A stretch of 64,000 bases of DNA, taken from NCBI RefSeq assembly GCF_016808095.1, contig NC_068971.1, positions 22,618,501 to 22,682,500 of the forward strand, read 5' to 3'. The translations under genes were made by a program, and so were the position numbers. The DNA is from Vigna angularis (Eukaryota; Streptophyta; Magnoliopsida; Fabales; Fabaceae). Of the stretch, positions 1-8,907 are shown one piece after another. Numbering within the stretch: position 1 is the stretch's first letter; each line of letters opens with the position of its first letter. The notes under the pieces are model-generated. The model was not told the DNA's origin and searched no databases. It was given only the letters and a program-made list of their open reading frames with translations.

Positions 1-1033
1 CTTTCTTTTTTTCTTTTCTTTTTCTACTCACTTTCTCAATCTTCACACAAATTTTCTCTTCTTCTTTCTCTCCTCTCTCTTTTCTCTCTTCTTTTTCCAA
101 CTCAACTTTTTCAACATTTACACTCACTAGTACTTTACACTCTTTCCTAGGGTTAACCTCAGTATTAGCCCCACAATTCTTGTCAGGCCTTTCTTCCAAC
201 TGCTTAGTAATTTGACTCATTTGAATCTTCAAGTTCTTAATAGCAGCTTCAATGCACTTTTGAGTAGATTCAGTTGCCTGTATGAATTGTTGAAGAGTTT
301 CTTCCATCCTTATTGATCTTTCATTAAGTGTAGACATTTGTTGCCATAAGGTTGGTTGTTGCTATTGCTTGTGAAATTTCCCTGATTGTCCAGCTTGCCC
401 ACTTTGTCCTTGACCAATACTTGGGTGTGGTTTCCACCCTTGATTGACGTTCCCCTGACGGTATGGAAATTGATTGGCCATGAAGTTAACATCCTCTATA
501 GCTTCCACTGGAAAGGCGCATTGACCATTGATATGGTCACCACCACATAATTCACACATTTGTCGTTGAACCTGTGGAACAGTCTTTAACTCTTTTGGCA
601 GTTGTGCAAGTATCTTTGTGAGATTCTCTAATTGTTGAGTTAGTATCTTGTTCTGAGCTAGCAAGGCATCATTGGATTGCAACTGTAGAACTCCTTCTTG
701 TTGAATAGAAGCTCCTCTTTCACTGTTCAGCTCATTATCATTAGTAGCCATGTTTTCAATTATTTTTGTGGCTTCCTCTGGAGTCTTCCATTTGATATTG
801 CCTCCAGCTAAGGCGTCAAGCATCATCTTGGTTTGTGAACCAAGACCTCCAAGGAAGATTAGGACTACTTCTACTTCGTCAAATCCATGCGTGGGTGTCT
901 TTCTTAATAGGCTTTTGTATCTGTCCCATGCATGACCTAGTGATTCCTCCATGCCTTTCCTGAAAGATGAGATCTCTTGCTTCCCTTTGTTTACCTTGGA
1001 TTGTGGGAAGTATTTGTTCAAGAACTTTGTCCC
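1..1033 (-). pseudogene. gag fragment of a non-autonomous Athila-like LTR element
   Basis: Gag is the nucleocapsid/capsid precursor that packages element RNA. On the minus strand the reading runs from about 1033 down through the window edge. It contains a retrotransposon-gag core (NKYFPQSK, then HAWDRYKSLLRKTPTHGF and LGSQTKMMLDA), then a CCHC zinc knuckle read as CELCGGDHINGQC near 520-560, then a Gln/Gly-rich stretch and the start of a Lys/Glu-rich tail (1-120). The 5' part is cut off at 1033, where LTR sequence is spliced into the gene; the 5' gag piece resumes at 2416. The zinc knuckle is intact here, unlike the copy at 14599-16432. Assignment to Athila rests on gag similarity from memory plus the tRNA-Asp primer site at 3025-3042. 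Confidence 0.75.
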
Positions 1034-2415
1034 ACAAACTTGTTTAACACTCGACAAGTGTGACCGAATCGTATCAAGTAATAAAACTAGGTAAGACCAA
1101 GTATCGTTTTCCCAAAGGACTCACGGCCTAGTTAGTTATATGATTTGTTGATTATTTAAGACTAGTAAATAATTGATTGTAGGTTTAAATGCAAAAGACA
1201 GTAATTAAACATGTATGCATGAATTTGATCAATGGAAAAGAGGAATACAAACACTTTAATGAATTAAATGGATGAGTATGTTGTTGGGGTTATCAATTTC
1301 ATCTTATCCACTCTCATATACTTTAGGAATTCATCATTCTTTTCATCAGTTGCTAATGCCACTCTCTAAATCACCTTGCAAGAAGGCCTATCCTTAATTA
1401 CGAGTTCATACAATTCCTAGCATTCCTAGTAATTAATTCTGAAGTGCAGGAGCTTAAAGGCAACCAATATGCTATTGGGAGAAATTCCTCGGATCTAGAT
1501 TTCCCCGTACGTTCCCATATCGACAAAATCAATAATCATAGCAATGAATGAGTTAAACAAAGCAAGCTTTAAGCAAAGAGGAAAAACCCTAACTAAAGAT
1601 GAAAGAAAGCATGTATCTTAATATAAGATGTTAAAACAAATTCCATATATGAGAGTTTCACAAGACTACATTGATTCCCCAACAACAATACAAAGTTTAG
1701 TTCACCATATTCATGGTGAAACTAGATGAACAATAATGAAAGAATGGAAGAGATAGAAAAACCCTAGAAAGAGAAGAGGAGAGTCGTCATCATCTCCCAA
1801 TCTACCCCCAAGGGGTGAAAAATGTGTTTCTGCTTCCTCTCAGCCAAAGATACAAACCCTAGGACGTCCTAAAGCTTATATACTATTCTAAAAAATACAA
1901 AAAATTAGGCCCAAGCCCATAAAAGTAACAAAAAAAACCGGTCCAAGCCCATTACAATGGCGCTCAGCGCTATTTTACCGCTGAGCGGTACTAGCGCATG
2001 ATCCATTTTGCACCTCAGTTGCTGTTTTGCCCCACAGCGGTGATTTCGGCACCTGAAAACTGCCGCTCAGCGCCAAATTACCGCTCAGCGCCACTCGGTC
2101 ACACTTTTTTTGCGTTCTGGTTGATTTTTCAGCATTCTGGTTGACTGGTTGACTTTTCTGGTTGACTGGCTGACTTTTCTGGCTTTTGGTTAACTTTTCA
2201 GCACTCCAATCATTCGGTACTTCAATTCTTCTTTCAAATCATTCAATTAGCCTACAAAATCAAGGGAATCTTGCACAAAACCATTAAATTCACTTTCAAC
2301 TCTCTTATTCACAAAACTAAAGCAAAAATATGAGTTCAAGCTAGTTTCTAAGTCTTAAAGGTTGCTTTTGGTATCAATTCTAAGCATAAAAATAACGGTT
2401 TTTCAACCGTTATCA
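1034..2415 (-). repeat. LTR (truncated at one end) embedded inside gag
   Basis: A minus-strand LTR copy closely matching 3049-4473 and 16741-18062. It ends at 2415 with the family's LTR start (TGATAACGG on the minus strand). It lacks about 40 terminal bases at the other end: it begins at the segment reading CCACAAACTTGTTTAACAC, while full copies begin TGATGA. Both ends join gag directly, and about 240 bp of gag present in the copy near 15920-16157 is missing. It holds palindromic GCGCTCAGCGC-type words at 1970-2095. No target duplication is visible, so simple insertion is unlikely. Confidence 0.75.
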
Positions 2416-2692
2416 ACCTCCATATTAGCTGCATTGACCCTTGGTCTTGCTATGCTATTGAAATGCTAAGGTCCAACCACATTAGTAAATCAGTAGGAGT
2501 TCGTCTGAGATTATTATTCTCCATCTCCTCGGTGCTATGGTAAGAACCTTGTGGTGAAGGTTGTAAAAGGATGTCCGGAGGAGGAAAAAGTTCTCTAGAT
2601 GTACGGATTCTTCTCCTCCGTCTACTTTCGTCTAAACCTTCAAGAAGAGGTTCCGAAGTTTTCTTGCTTCTAGTTCGAATTGCTTCCTGCAT
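2416..2692 (-). pseudogene. 5' part of gag, cut by LTR sequence
   Basis: On the minus strand this starts at an ATG at 2692 (MQEAIRTRSKK) and encodes a basic N-terminus (DESRRRRRIRTSREL) ending near a stop about 2450, just before the joint with the LTR at 2415. The same N-terminus occurs at 16432 downward. An apparent reading two codons longer begins at TTG and is not a plausible start. This piece and the gag at 1-1033 were once one gene. Confidence 0.65.
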
Positions 2693-2698
2693 ACACAA

Positions 2699-3018
2699 GA
2701 AAATAAGTCCCTAGAAATATTTGTTAGCACAAAAAGAAATAGAAGAAGTTATAAAATAAGAGATAAGAAGATAAAATAAAAGCAGAAAAATAAAAACAGA
2801 AAACAGAAAAAAAAAATAGGAAATAAAATAAAATAAAATAAAAACCGAAAAATAAAAACAGAAAATAAATTAAAATAAAATAAAATAATAACCGAAAAAA
2901 TAAAAATAGAAAAAAAAAACAGAAAAATAAAAACATAATACAAAATTCAAAATTTAAAATTCAAAATTCAAAAACAAGTCAAAGATAATACATAATCACA
3001 CAAAAAAACTAGTTAAAC
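2699..3018 (-). repeat. A-rich 5' leader between primer site and gag
   Basis: The segment is almost pure A with scattered T, G and C, built from AAAAT, AAAATAAAAAC and CAGAAA units (T-rich in the sense strand). The equivalent leader of copy A is at 16480-16690, and of copy B at 26510-26720, where the unit becomes ATCAA. Long translated strings of Phe/Tyr/Leu across it are a composition artefact. Confidence 0.7.
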
Positions 3019-3024
3019 CACGAG

Positions 3025-3042
3025 TCCCCGGCAACGGCGCCA
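3025..3042 (-). promoter_or_regulatory. Primer binding site, tRNA-Asp type
   Basis: The plus strand reads TCCCCGGCAACGGCGCCA, matching the 3' end of plant tRNA-Asp(GUC) including CCA. It lies 6 bases inside the LTR edge at 3049. Athila-lineage elements are known to use tRNA-Asp. Identical sites are at 16717-16734 and 26768-26785. Confidence 0.9.
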
Positions 3043-3048
3043 AAAACT

Positions 3049-4473
3049 TGATGAAAAATTTATGAACACCGAAAAACGACGCCACAAACTTGTTTAACCC
3101 TCGGCAAGTGTGACTGAATCGTATCAAGTAATAAACTCGGTAAGACCAAGTATCGTTCTCCCAAAGGACTCACGACCTAGTTAGTTATATGATTTGTTGA
3201 TTATTTAAGACTTGTGCACAAATTCTTGTGGTTTCAAATGCAAAAGACAATAATTAAATATGTATGCATGAGTTTGATCAATGGAAAAGAGGAAAACAAA
3301 CACATAATGAATTATATGGATGAGTATGTTGTTGGGGAAATCAATTTCATCTTATCCACTTTCATATATTTTAGGAATTCATCATTCTTTTCATCAATGT
3401 TAATGTCACTCTCTAAATTACCTTGCGAAGAAAGCCTATGCTTAATTACGAGTTCATACAATTCCTAGCATTCCTAATAATTAATTCTAAAGCACAGAAG
3501 CTTAAAGGCAACCAACCTCATATCCCTATGTCTAGGCGATATTACTTTTGGGAGAAATTCCCCGGATCTAGATTTTACCGTATGTGTCCATATCACTAAA
3601 ATCAATAATCATGACATCGAATTAGTTAAACAATGCATGCTTTGAGCAAAGAGGAAAAATGCTAACAAATGATGAAAGAAAGCATGTATCTCAAATAAGA
3701 TGTTTAAACACAAATTCCATATATGAGAGTTTCACAAGATTACATTGATTCCCCAACAACAAGAGTTTAGTTCACAATATTCATGGTGAAACTAGATGAA
3801 CAATAATGAAAGAATGGAAGAGATAGAAAAACCCTAGAAAGAGAAGAGGAGAGCCATCACCATCTCCCAATCTACCCCCAAGGGGTGAAAAGTGTGTTTT
3901 TGCTTCCTCCCAGCCAAAGATACCAACCCTAGAAAGTCCTAAAGCTTATATATTATACGTAATATTACAGAAAAGTGGGCCTAAGCCCAAAATACCACCG
4001 CTCAGTGGTAAACTGCCGCTGAGCAGTACTAGCGCATGATCCATTTTGCCCCCCAGTGTTGTTTTGCCCCTCAACGGTGATTTCGGCACCTGAAAATTGC
4101 CGCTGAGCACCAAATTACCGCTCAGCGCCACTCGGTCACACTTTTTCTGCGTTCTGGTTGATTTTTCAGCATTCTGGTTGACTGGTTGACTTTTATGATT
4201 GACTCGTTGACTTTTCTGGTTGACTGGTTGACTTTTCTGGTTTCTTGTTGACTTTTCAGCACTCCAATCATTCGGTACTTCAATTCTTCTTTCAAATCAT
4301 TCAATTAGCATACAAAATCAAGGGAATCGTGCACAAAACCATTAAATTCACTTTCAACTCTCTTATTCACAAAACTAAAGCAAAAATATGAGTTCAAGCT
4401 AATTTCTAAGTCTTAAAGGTTGCTTTTGGTATCAATTTTAAGCATAAAAATAACGGTTTTTCAACCGTTATCA
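3049..4473 (-). repeat. LTR shared between two tandem Athila-like units
   Basis: The 1425-bp LTR has TG/CA ends (minus strand TGATAACGG ... CATCA). Sense-upstream is tail plus polypurine tract (4474-4486); sense-downstream is a primer site (3025-3042), so it serves as 3' LTR for one unit and 5' LTR for the next. A TATA-like stretch lies at about 3946-3957. Palindromic CGCTCAGCG words cluster at 4000-4130. The first 24 sense bases form a hairpin, arms ATAACGGTT / AACCGTTAT. Confidence 0.85.
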
Positions 4474-4486
4474 CAACCCCAAACTT
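4474..4486 (-). promoter_or_regulatory. Polypurine tract next to LTR
   Basis: The sense strand reads AAGTTTGGGGTTG immediately before the LTR start TGATAACGG. This is where plus-strand DNA synthesis is primed in LTR elements. The same word recurs internally at 5114-5126 and 5726-5738. Confidence 0.75.
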
Positions 4487-6239
4487 AAAACTTTGCTTGT
4501 CCTCAAGCAAACAAGATGTAACTCAATCTTCTTCCAATCAATACAATGGTTCACTCCATTCAAAATCCTCTTTTCAAGATAAGTAAGTACTCGATTAAGC
4601 TCATGACAAATACTTCTGTCAAGACATGCACATGCTTTAATGTTCACACAATCACCTAATATCCAACAAATGCTATTTTTCATGAATGATCAATCAACTA
4701 AGCATGGATGTTTATGTGCTCATGGAATCTTTCCTCACTAGGTAAAGTGTTTCACTCAAACACAAGTGTATAAGAGGTAATCACTCATTCACTCTACTAT
4801 CACAATGTCACATGAATTGACTTTGCCTTTCATTTAACCATAATCAAAATATTCACAAGCATGCATTATCACAAGGACTTTTCAATGGCTTATAATGTGG
4901 CTGGGCTAACAAGAAAATTGGTTTTTTCTAGATCACAAAACCCTTGAGTTAAGAGAATCATATGGACACAATCATTCTTATTTATTCCCAACTTTCTTTT
5001 GCATTGAGCTTTGCTTTTTCTTTTCTTTTCTTTCTCTTTTTCTTTTTCTTTTCACATTCTTATTTCTTAGCTCTTAGCTCAATGCTTTCAATTTCCCTTT
5101 CATAACTTCCCAACAACCCCAAACTTGAACATTTATCAATACCACAAAATATTTTATACTTAACTCAAGGTAAAGCTTTTCACAAGGGTTTTCAAATTAT
5201 GTTCAAGGCTAAGGGTTCAAATGATGGAACACAAAGTGCTCTCTTTTAGTGGGCTAAATTCATGAATTTGGCTAATAAAAGGGTTACCAACAAATGGCCT
5301 TGATCATATGATGCAAAACAAGAAATTGATTCAATCATAGAAAACCTGGGCAAAATCATTCATGCTTTCAAAGTAATAGCATTCAATCACAAACAAATCT
5401 GGAGCTCAAAACCTCACATATAAGCTCATTCACATTCCACTTGTACACATCCTGCTTAACATCATAATCACAATCACAATATCAAGCATTTGTTCACAAA
5501 GCTTATGAATCACCTGTACAAGCATATAATGTGAACATCTCAACATCCATCATCATCAAAGCATCATCAAGCATTACTTATCAAACAACAATCATAAGCA
5601 AACCATCATAACAGACCAAGTTCAAATTGAGTACATCAAACCCTATTTAAAAACAAAAATGAATGCTAAAACAAATCCTGCTCTAGTGCTTTGAAAAACT
5701 TAGCCCCATGAACGATGCTCTCTCCCAACCCCAAACTTAGATGAAAAACTAGTGAGAAAGTGAGTGGAAGGGACATTTTCTTAAAGAAGAATGAAGGGGA
5801 AAATGTAGAGAACCTTTGGAAAAGTGTTTAGGAGTGTGTGTGCAGAGAAGAATTTGAAAATATAGTCCAAAGCGTGACTTAGGGTATAAAAATACCCTAA
5901 TGGGCTCGGGTTCCGCTAAGGGGCAATCCTAAGCCCAACCTGCGACACTACCGCTCAGCGGCACTTTCGTGAAGTGCTCTTCTTCTTCCTAGCTTAACCT
6001 AGATGCCTCCTACTCATGCCCCTCACTTGCTCCCTACAATTAAGGTCTCAGATCACTCAAACATTCAATCCCTATCATGCAACTAAAGCATAATCAAAAC
6101 AAACAATACAGATAAAATCAATCAACTGGGTTGCCTCCCAGGTAGCACTTGTTTAACGTCACGAGCCTGACCCAAAATCCTCCAACACCCTTTAGTAGAT
6201 CCAAATCTTTCTTACCAACACCCATCAGTAAGTGTATAC
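4487..6239 (-). other. Long non-coding 3' tail of element A (first part)
   Basis: No gene. It is homologous to 23022-24900 in element B and, in the opposite orientation, to 19790-21347 in C. It contains two extra copies of the polypurine word (5114-5126, 5726-5738), a pyrimidine run (4990-5055, oligopurine in sense), a CCGCTCAGCGGCAC palindrome near 5950, and the first of the hairpin repeats near 6185-6235. The Sirevirus interrupts it after 6239. Confidence 0.7.
6217..6239 (+). repeat. 23-bp direct repeat flanking the Sirevirus (left copy)
   Basis: An exact copy lies at 14441-14463 on the far side of the element. It is much longer than the 5-bp duplication expected for copia integration and consists of one member of the tail hairpin series. 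Confidence 0.8.
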
Positions 6240-7173
6240 TGTTACCAATAAGGAGTATTGGTAAAACCTGAAGATGTGTTTTGATGATGCTGCAACTTAT
6301 AGATTTTGGATGTAGTAGGAAAATATTTAAAAAAGCAACTTGTAGATTTTGAATGTAGTAGGAAAATGTTAAACATTGTAATTTTTACTAGTATAATCGA
6401 TTATGGTTAACCAATAATCGATTATCACAAGTCATACTTGAATAATCGATTATCACTTCATATAATCAATTATCACATTTTTTAAAACCTGTAACGGACT
6501 TGAATAATCGATTATCACTTACAATAATCGATTATTCATGGCAGTTGAGAGCTGACCTTTGGCACTCAGTGTACCTGGCTATATAATTTGATTTGGAGAA
6601 ATCAGAAGGTAACGTTTTTTGAACTGAGAAAGCTTAGAACACTGTGTGTTAGAGGAACGTTCTTAGAGAGATTTTTGTTCATTGTTCCCTTGCTTGGTCT
6701 TGTGAAAGGAGAGGCTCGTGTATCGTGTGTCGATAGTCGGAGCAGACTCTCTTCAAGTTAGCAAGGTGCTCTGCCTTGTCTTGTGAAAGGAGAAGCTTGT
6801 GAATCGTTGGTCGATTGTTGGAGCGGTTCTCTTCAAGTTGGTAGAGTGCTTCTTTTCATTTTATTCCTTTTCATTATCTTGTAATTTTTTAAACCATTTT
6901 TAGTGAAAAAGGTTAATCACTATTTATAGTGATTAACGACTAGACGTAGAATCTTTTGATTCGAACCAGGATAAAAATTCTGTGTTGATCTTCTTATTCC
7001 CTACACTCATATTATTTTACGTATATCAACTGTTTGATTAATTTTTTGAAAGAAAATTATTTTTACTAAAAGGACAAAATTAATTTTAATTGTGATCGAA
7101 TACGTTTCCCGCTCTCTGAGTTTTAATTCCGCTGCGCTATACTCTTCGAAAAATACCCCCTCCGATACCATCA
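6240..7173 (+). repeat. 5' LTR of the Sirevirus
   Basis: 934 bp, starting TGTTACC and ending ATACCATCA two bases before the primer site. U3 has six ATAATCGATTAT words between 6393 and 6535 (one degenerate, at 6462-6473), then a TATA box (TATATAA, 6580-6586). Downstream, an internal imperfect tandem duplication of about 80 bp (roughly 6693-6853) is marked by the repeated word CTTGTGAAAGGAGA. Confidence 0.9.
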
Positions 7174-7174
7174 A

Positions 7175-8824
7175 TTGGTATCAGAGCTTGCTTTGATAGT
7201 TTTTCAAAACCATGTATATGCTGAGGGTGCTTCCATTAACAGACCTCCATTGTTTACTGGTGATAACTATGCGTTTTGGAAAGTGAGAATGGAGATTTTT
7301 ATGGGGTCTGTTGATAGAGGTATCTGGGAAGCTGTACAAAATGACCCTTATATTCCTATGAATACTATTGATGGTGTAGAGACTAAAAAACCTTATTTTA
7401 ATTGGACTGCTGAAGAAAATAGACGAGCTCAGTTTGATATTAAAGCTCGCAATATAATTTCATCTGCTGTTGTACTTGATGAATTTTATAGAATTTCAGT
7501 GTGTAAGACAGCACAGAAAATGTGGGAAGTCCTCAGAGTCACTCATGAAGAAACAGAGGACGTGAAGCGTGCTAGGAAGAACACTCTCATTCAGGAATAT
7601 GAGATGTTCAGAATGCAACCTGGAGAAACGATCTCTGATGTTCAAAAACGATTCACTCATATTGTGAATCATTTAACAGGGTTGGGTAAGACTTTTGATA
7701 CTAATGAACTTAATGTGAAAATTCTGAAATCTCTAGACAGGTCTTGGCAACCAAAGGTGACTGCCATCTCGGAATCTCAAAATCTTACTCAGATGTCAAT
7801 GTCAATCTTGTTTGGAAAGCTCCGTGAGCATGAACTTGAGCTGAGGAGATTGACTGCTGAAGAGGATCAAGGCAAAAGGAAAACTCTAGCTTTCAAGTCT
7901 GAAATATCTAAAGGAAAAAGCTCTAAGAGGATCGAAGAAGATGATTCTGATGATGAAGAAAATATGAGCTTGATGATAAAGAAATTTGCAAAGTTCATGA
8001 AAGCAAAGGGAAAGGACAAGTTTCACAAAGATAGGAAAGAAAGTCAAGAATCTCCATCAAACGTAAAGTGCTTCGGTTGTGGAGAAAGAGGGCACGTAAA
8101 ATCTGAGTGTCCAAAAAGCAAGAAAAGTGAAGACAAGAAGGAAAGAAAATTTCAAAGGAAAAAGAAAGCATACATAGCTTGGGAGGATAATGCCTCTAGT
8201 TCAACGAGTTCAAGTGACACAGAAGAAGAAGCCAATATTTGTCTAATGGCTAAATCAGAAGATACTAGAAGCCAAGTAAGTGATTCCAGCTTTGAATCTA
8301 GTGAATTAGACTTGCAAAAGGCTTTCTGTGAATTGTTGATTGAATCTGAAAAACTTGATGTTGCACATAAAAAACATAAGAAAGAGCACAATGAATTAAA
8401 ATTGAATTATGAAAAGTTGCTTGATGATGAAGTTGTCTTAAGAAATAAAGTTAGTTCTTTAGAAACAAAATTATCTGATGCAAATGTTACTGTTGAACCT
8501 GTTGAATGCTTGTCTTGTAAGAATCATATGTTTGATATTGACATACTTGAAAACTTACTTGCAAAGGAAACCAAGACTAATTCACATGCTAAGACAAACC
8601 TTAAGAGAAGCAATGTTGAAAATAGAAATATGCATCAAATAAATAAGTCCAAAGAAAGAAGAACTCGTAGAGTTTGGGTTGAAAAAGGGACTTTTGTTAA
8701 AAACAAAGTAAGTAATGCTTGTTGTTTTTACTGTATGAAGCATGGACACACATCAAACAAATGCAACATTAAACATGTTGGTGTTCCAAGTGGCAAATAT
8801 GCTTGGGTTAAAGCTGTGAGATGA
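7175..8824 (+). CDS. Sirevirus gag polyprotein (start codon unclear)
   Basis: Nucleocapsid precursor, open for about 549 codons. Near the N-terminus is the copia gag signature PPLFTGDNYAFWKVRME; the central UBN2-type gag region runs to about residue 215 (FGKLREHELELRRL). A CCHC knuckle CFGCGERGHVKSEC follows near residue 300, then an acidic/Ser region, a coiled-coil-like Lys/Glu stretch, and a second Cys/His cluster CCFYCMKHGHTSNKC near the C-terminus. No in-frame ATG lies between the primer site and the conserved N-terminus. The first in-frame ATG is at 7289, inside the domain, and the ATG at 7212 is in another frame. Either the start was lost or a non-AUG start is used. It ends at TGA 8822-8824; pol is in a different frame. 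Confidence 0.85.
   Translation: MVSELALIVFQNHVYAEGASINRPPLFTGDNYAFWKVRMEIFMGSVDRGIWEAVQNDPYIPMNTIDGVETKKPYFNWTAEENRRAQFDIKARNIISSAVVLDEFYRISVCKTAQKMWEVLRVTHEETEDVKRARKNTLIQEYEMFRMQPGETISDVQKRFTHIVNHLTGLGKTFDTNELNVKILKSLDRSWQPKVTAISESQNLTQMSMSILFGKLREHELELRRLTAEEDQGKRKTLAFKSEISKGKSSKRIEEDDSDDEENMSLMIKKFAKFMKAKGKDKFHKDRKESQESPSNVKCFGCGERGHVKSECPKSKKSEDKKERKFQRKKKAYIAWEDNASSSTSSSDTEEEANICLMAKSEDTRSQVSDSSFESSELDLQKAFCELLIESEKLDVAHKKHKKEHNELKLNYEKLLDDEVVLRNKVSSLETKLSDANVTVEPVECLSCKNHMFDIDILENLLAKETKTNSHAKTNLKRSNVENRNMHQINKSKERRTRRVWVEKGTFVKNKVSNACCFYCMKHGHTSNKCNIKHVGVPSGKYAWVKAVR
7176..7187 (+). promoter_or_regulatory. Primer binding site, initiator tRNA-Met
   Basis: TGGTATCAGAGC, the classic complement of the plant initiator tRNA-Met 3' end, two bases after the LTR end. 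It fixes the 5' LTR boundary. Confidence 0.95.
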
Positions 8825-8907
8825 TGTAAACTTGCAAAAACTAACCCCAAGGACCCATATTGAGATTGGGGACCTAAAATTCTTGCTAACTTGTTTTGTA
8901 GGATCAA

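Noticed and set aside
2724..2943. Overlapping ORFs of almost pure Phe/Leu/Tyr on the minus strand
   Set aside because: Translation of the A-rich leader repeat; no initiation context or family, and the same artefact recurs at 16451-16655.
3019..3046. Possible tRNA-Asp gene
   Set aside because: Only the last 18 nt of the tRNA match; it is the primer binding site of the element, as shown by its position beside the LTR.
6393..6535. CRISPR-like array of palindromic repeats
   Set aside because: Plant nuclear LTR sequence; spacers are irregular and no cas gene exists. The repeats are regulatory-type words in U3.
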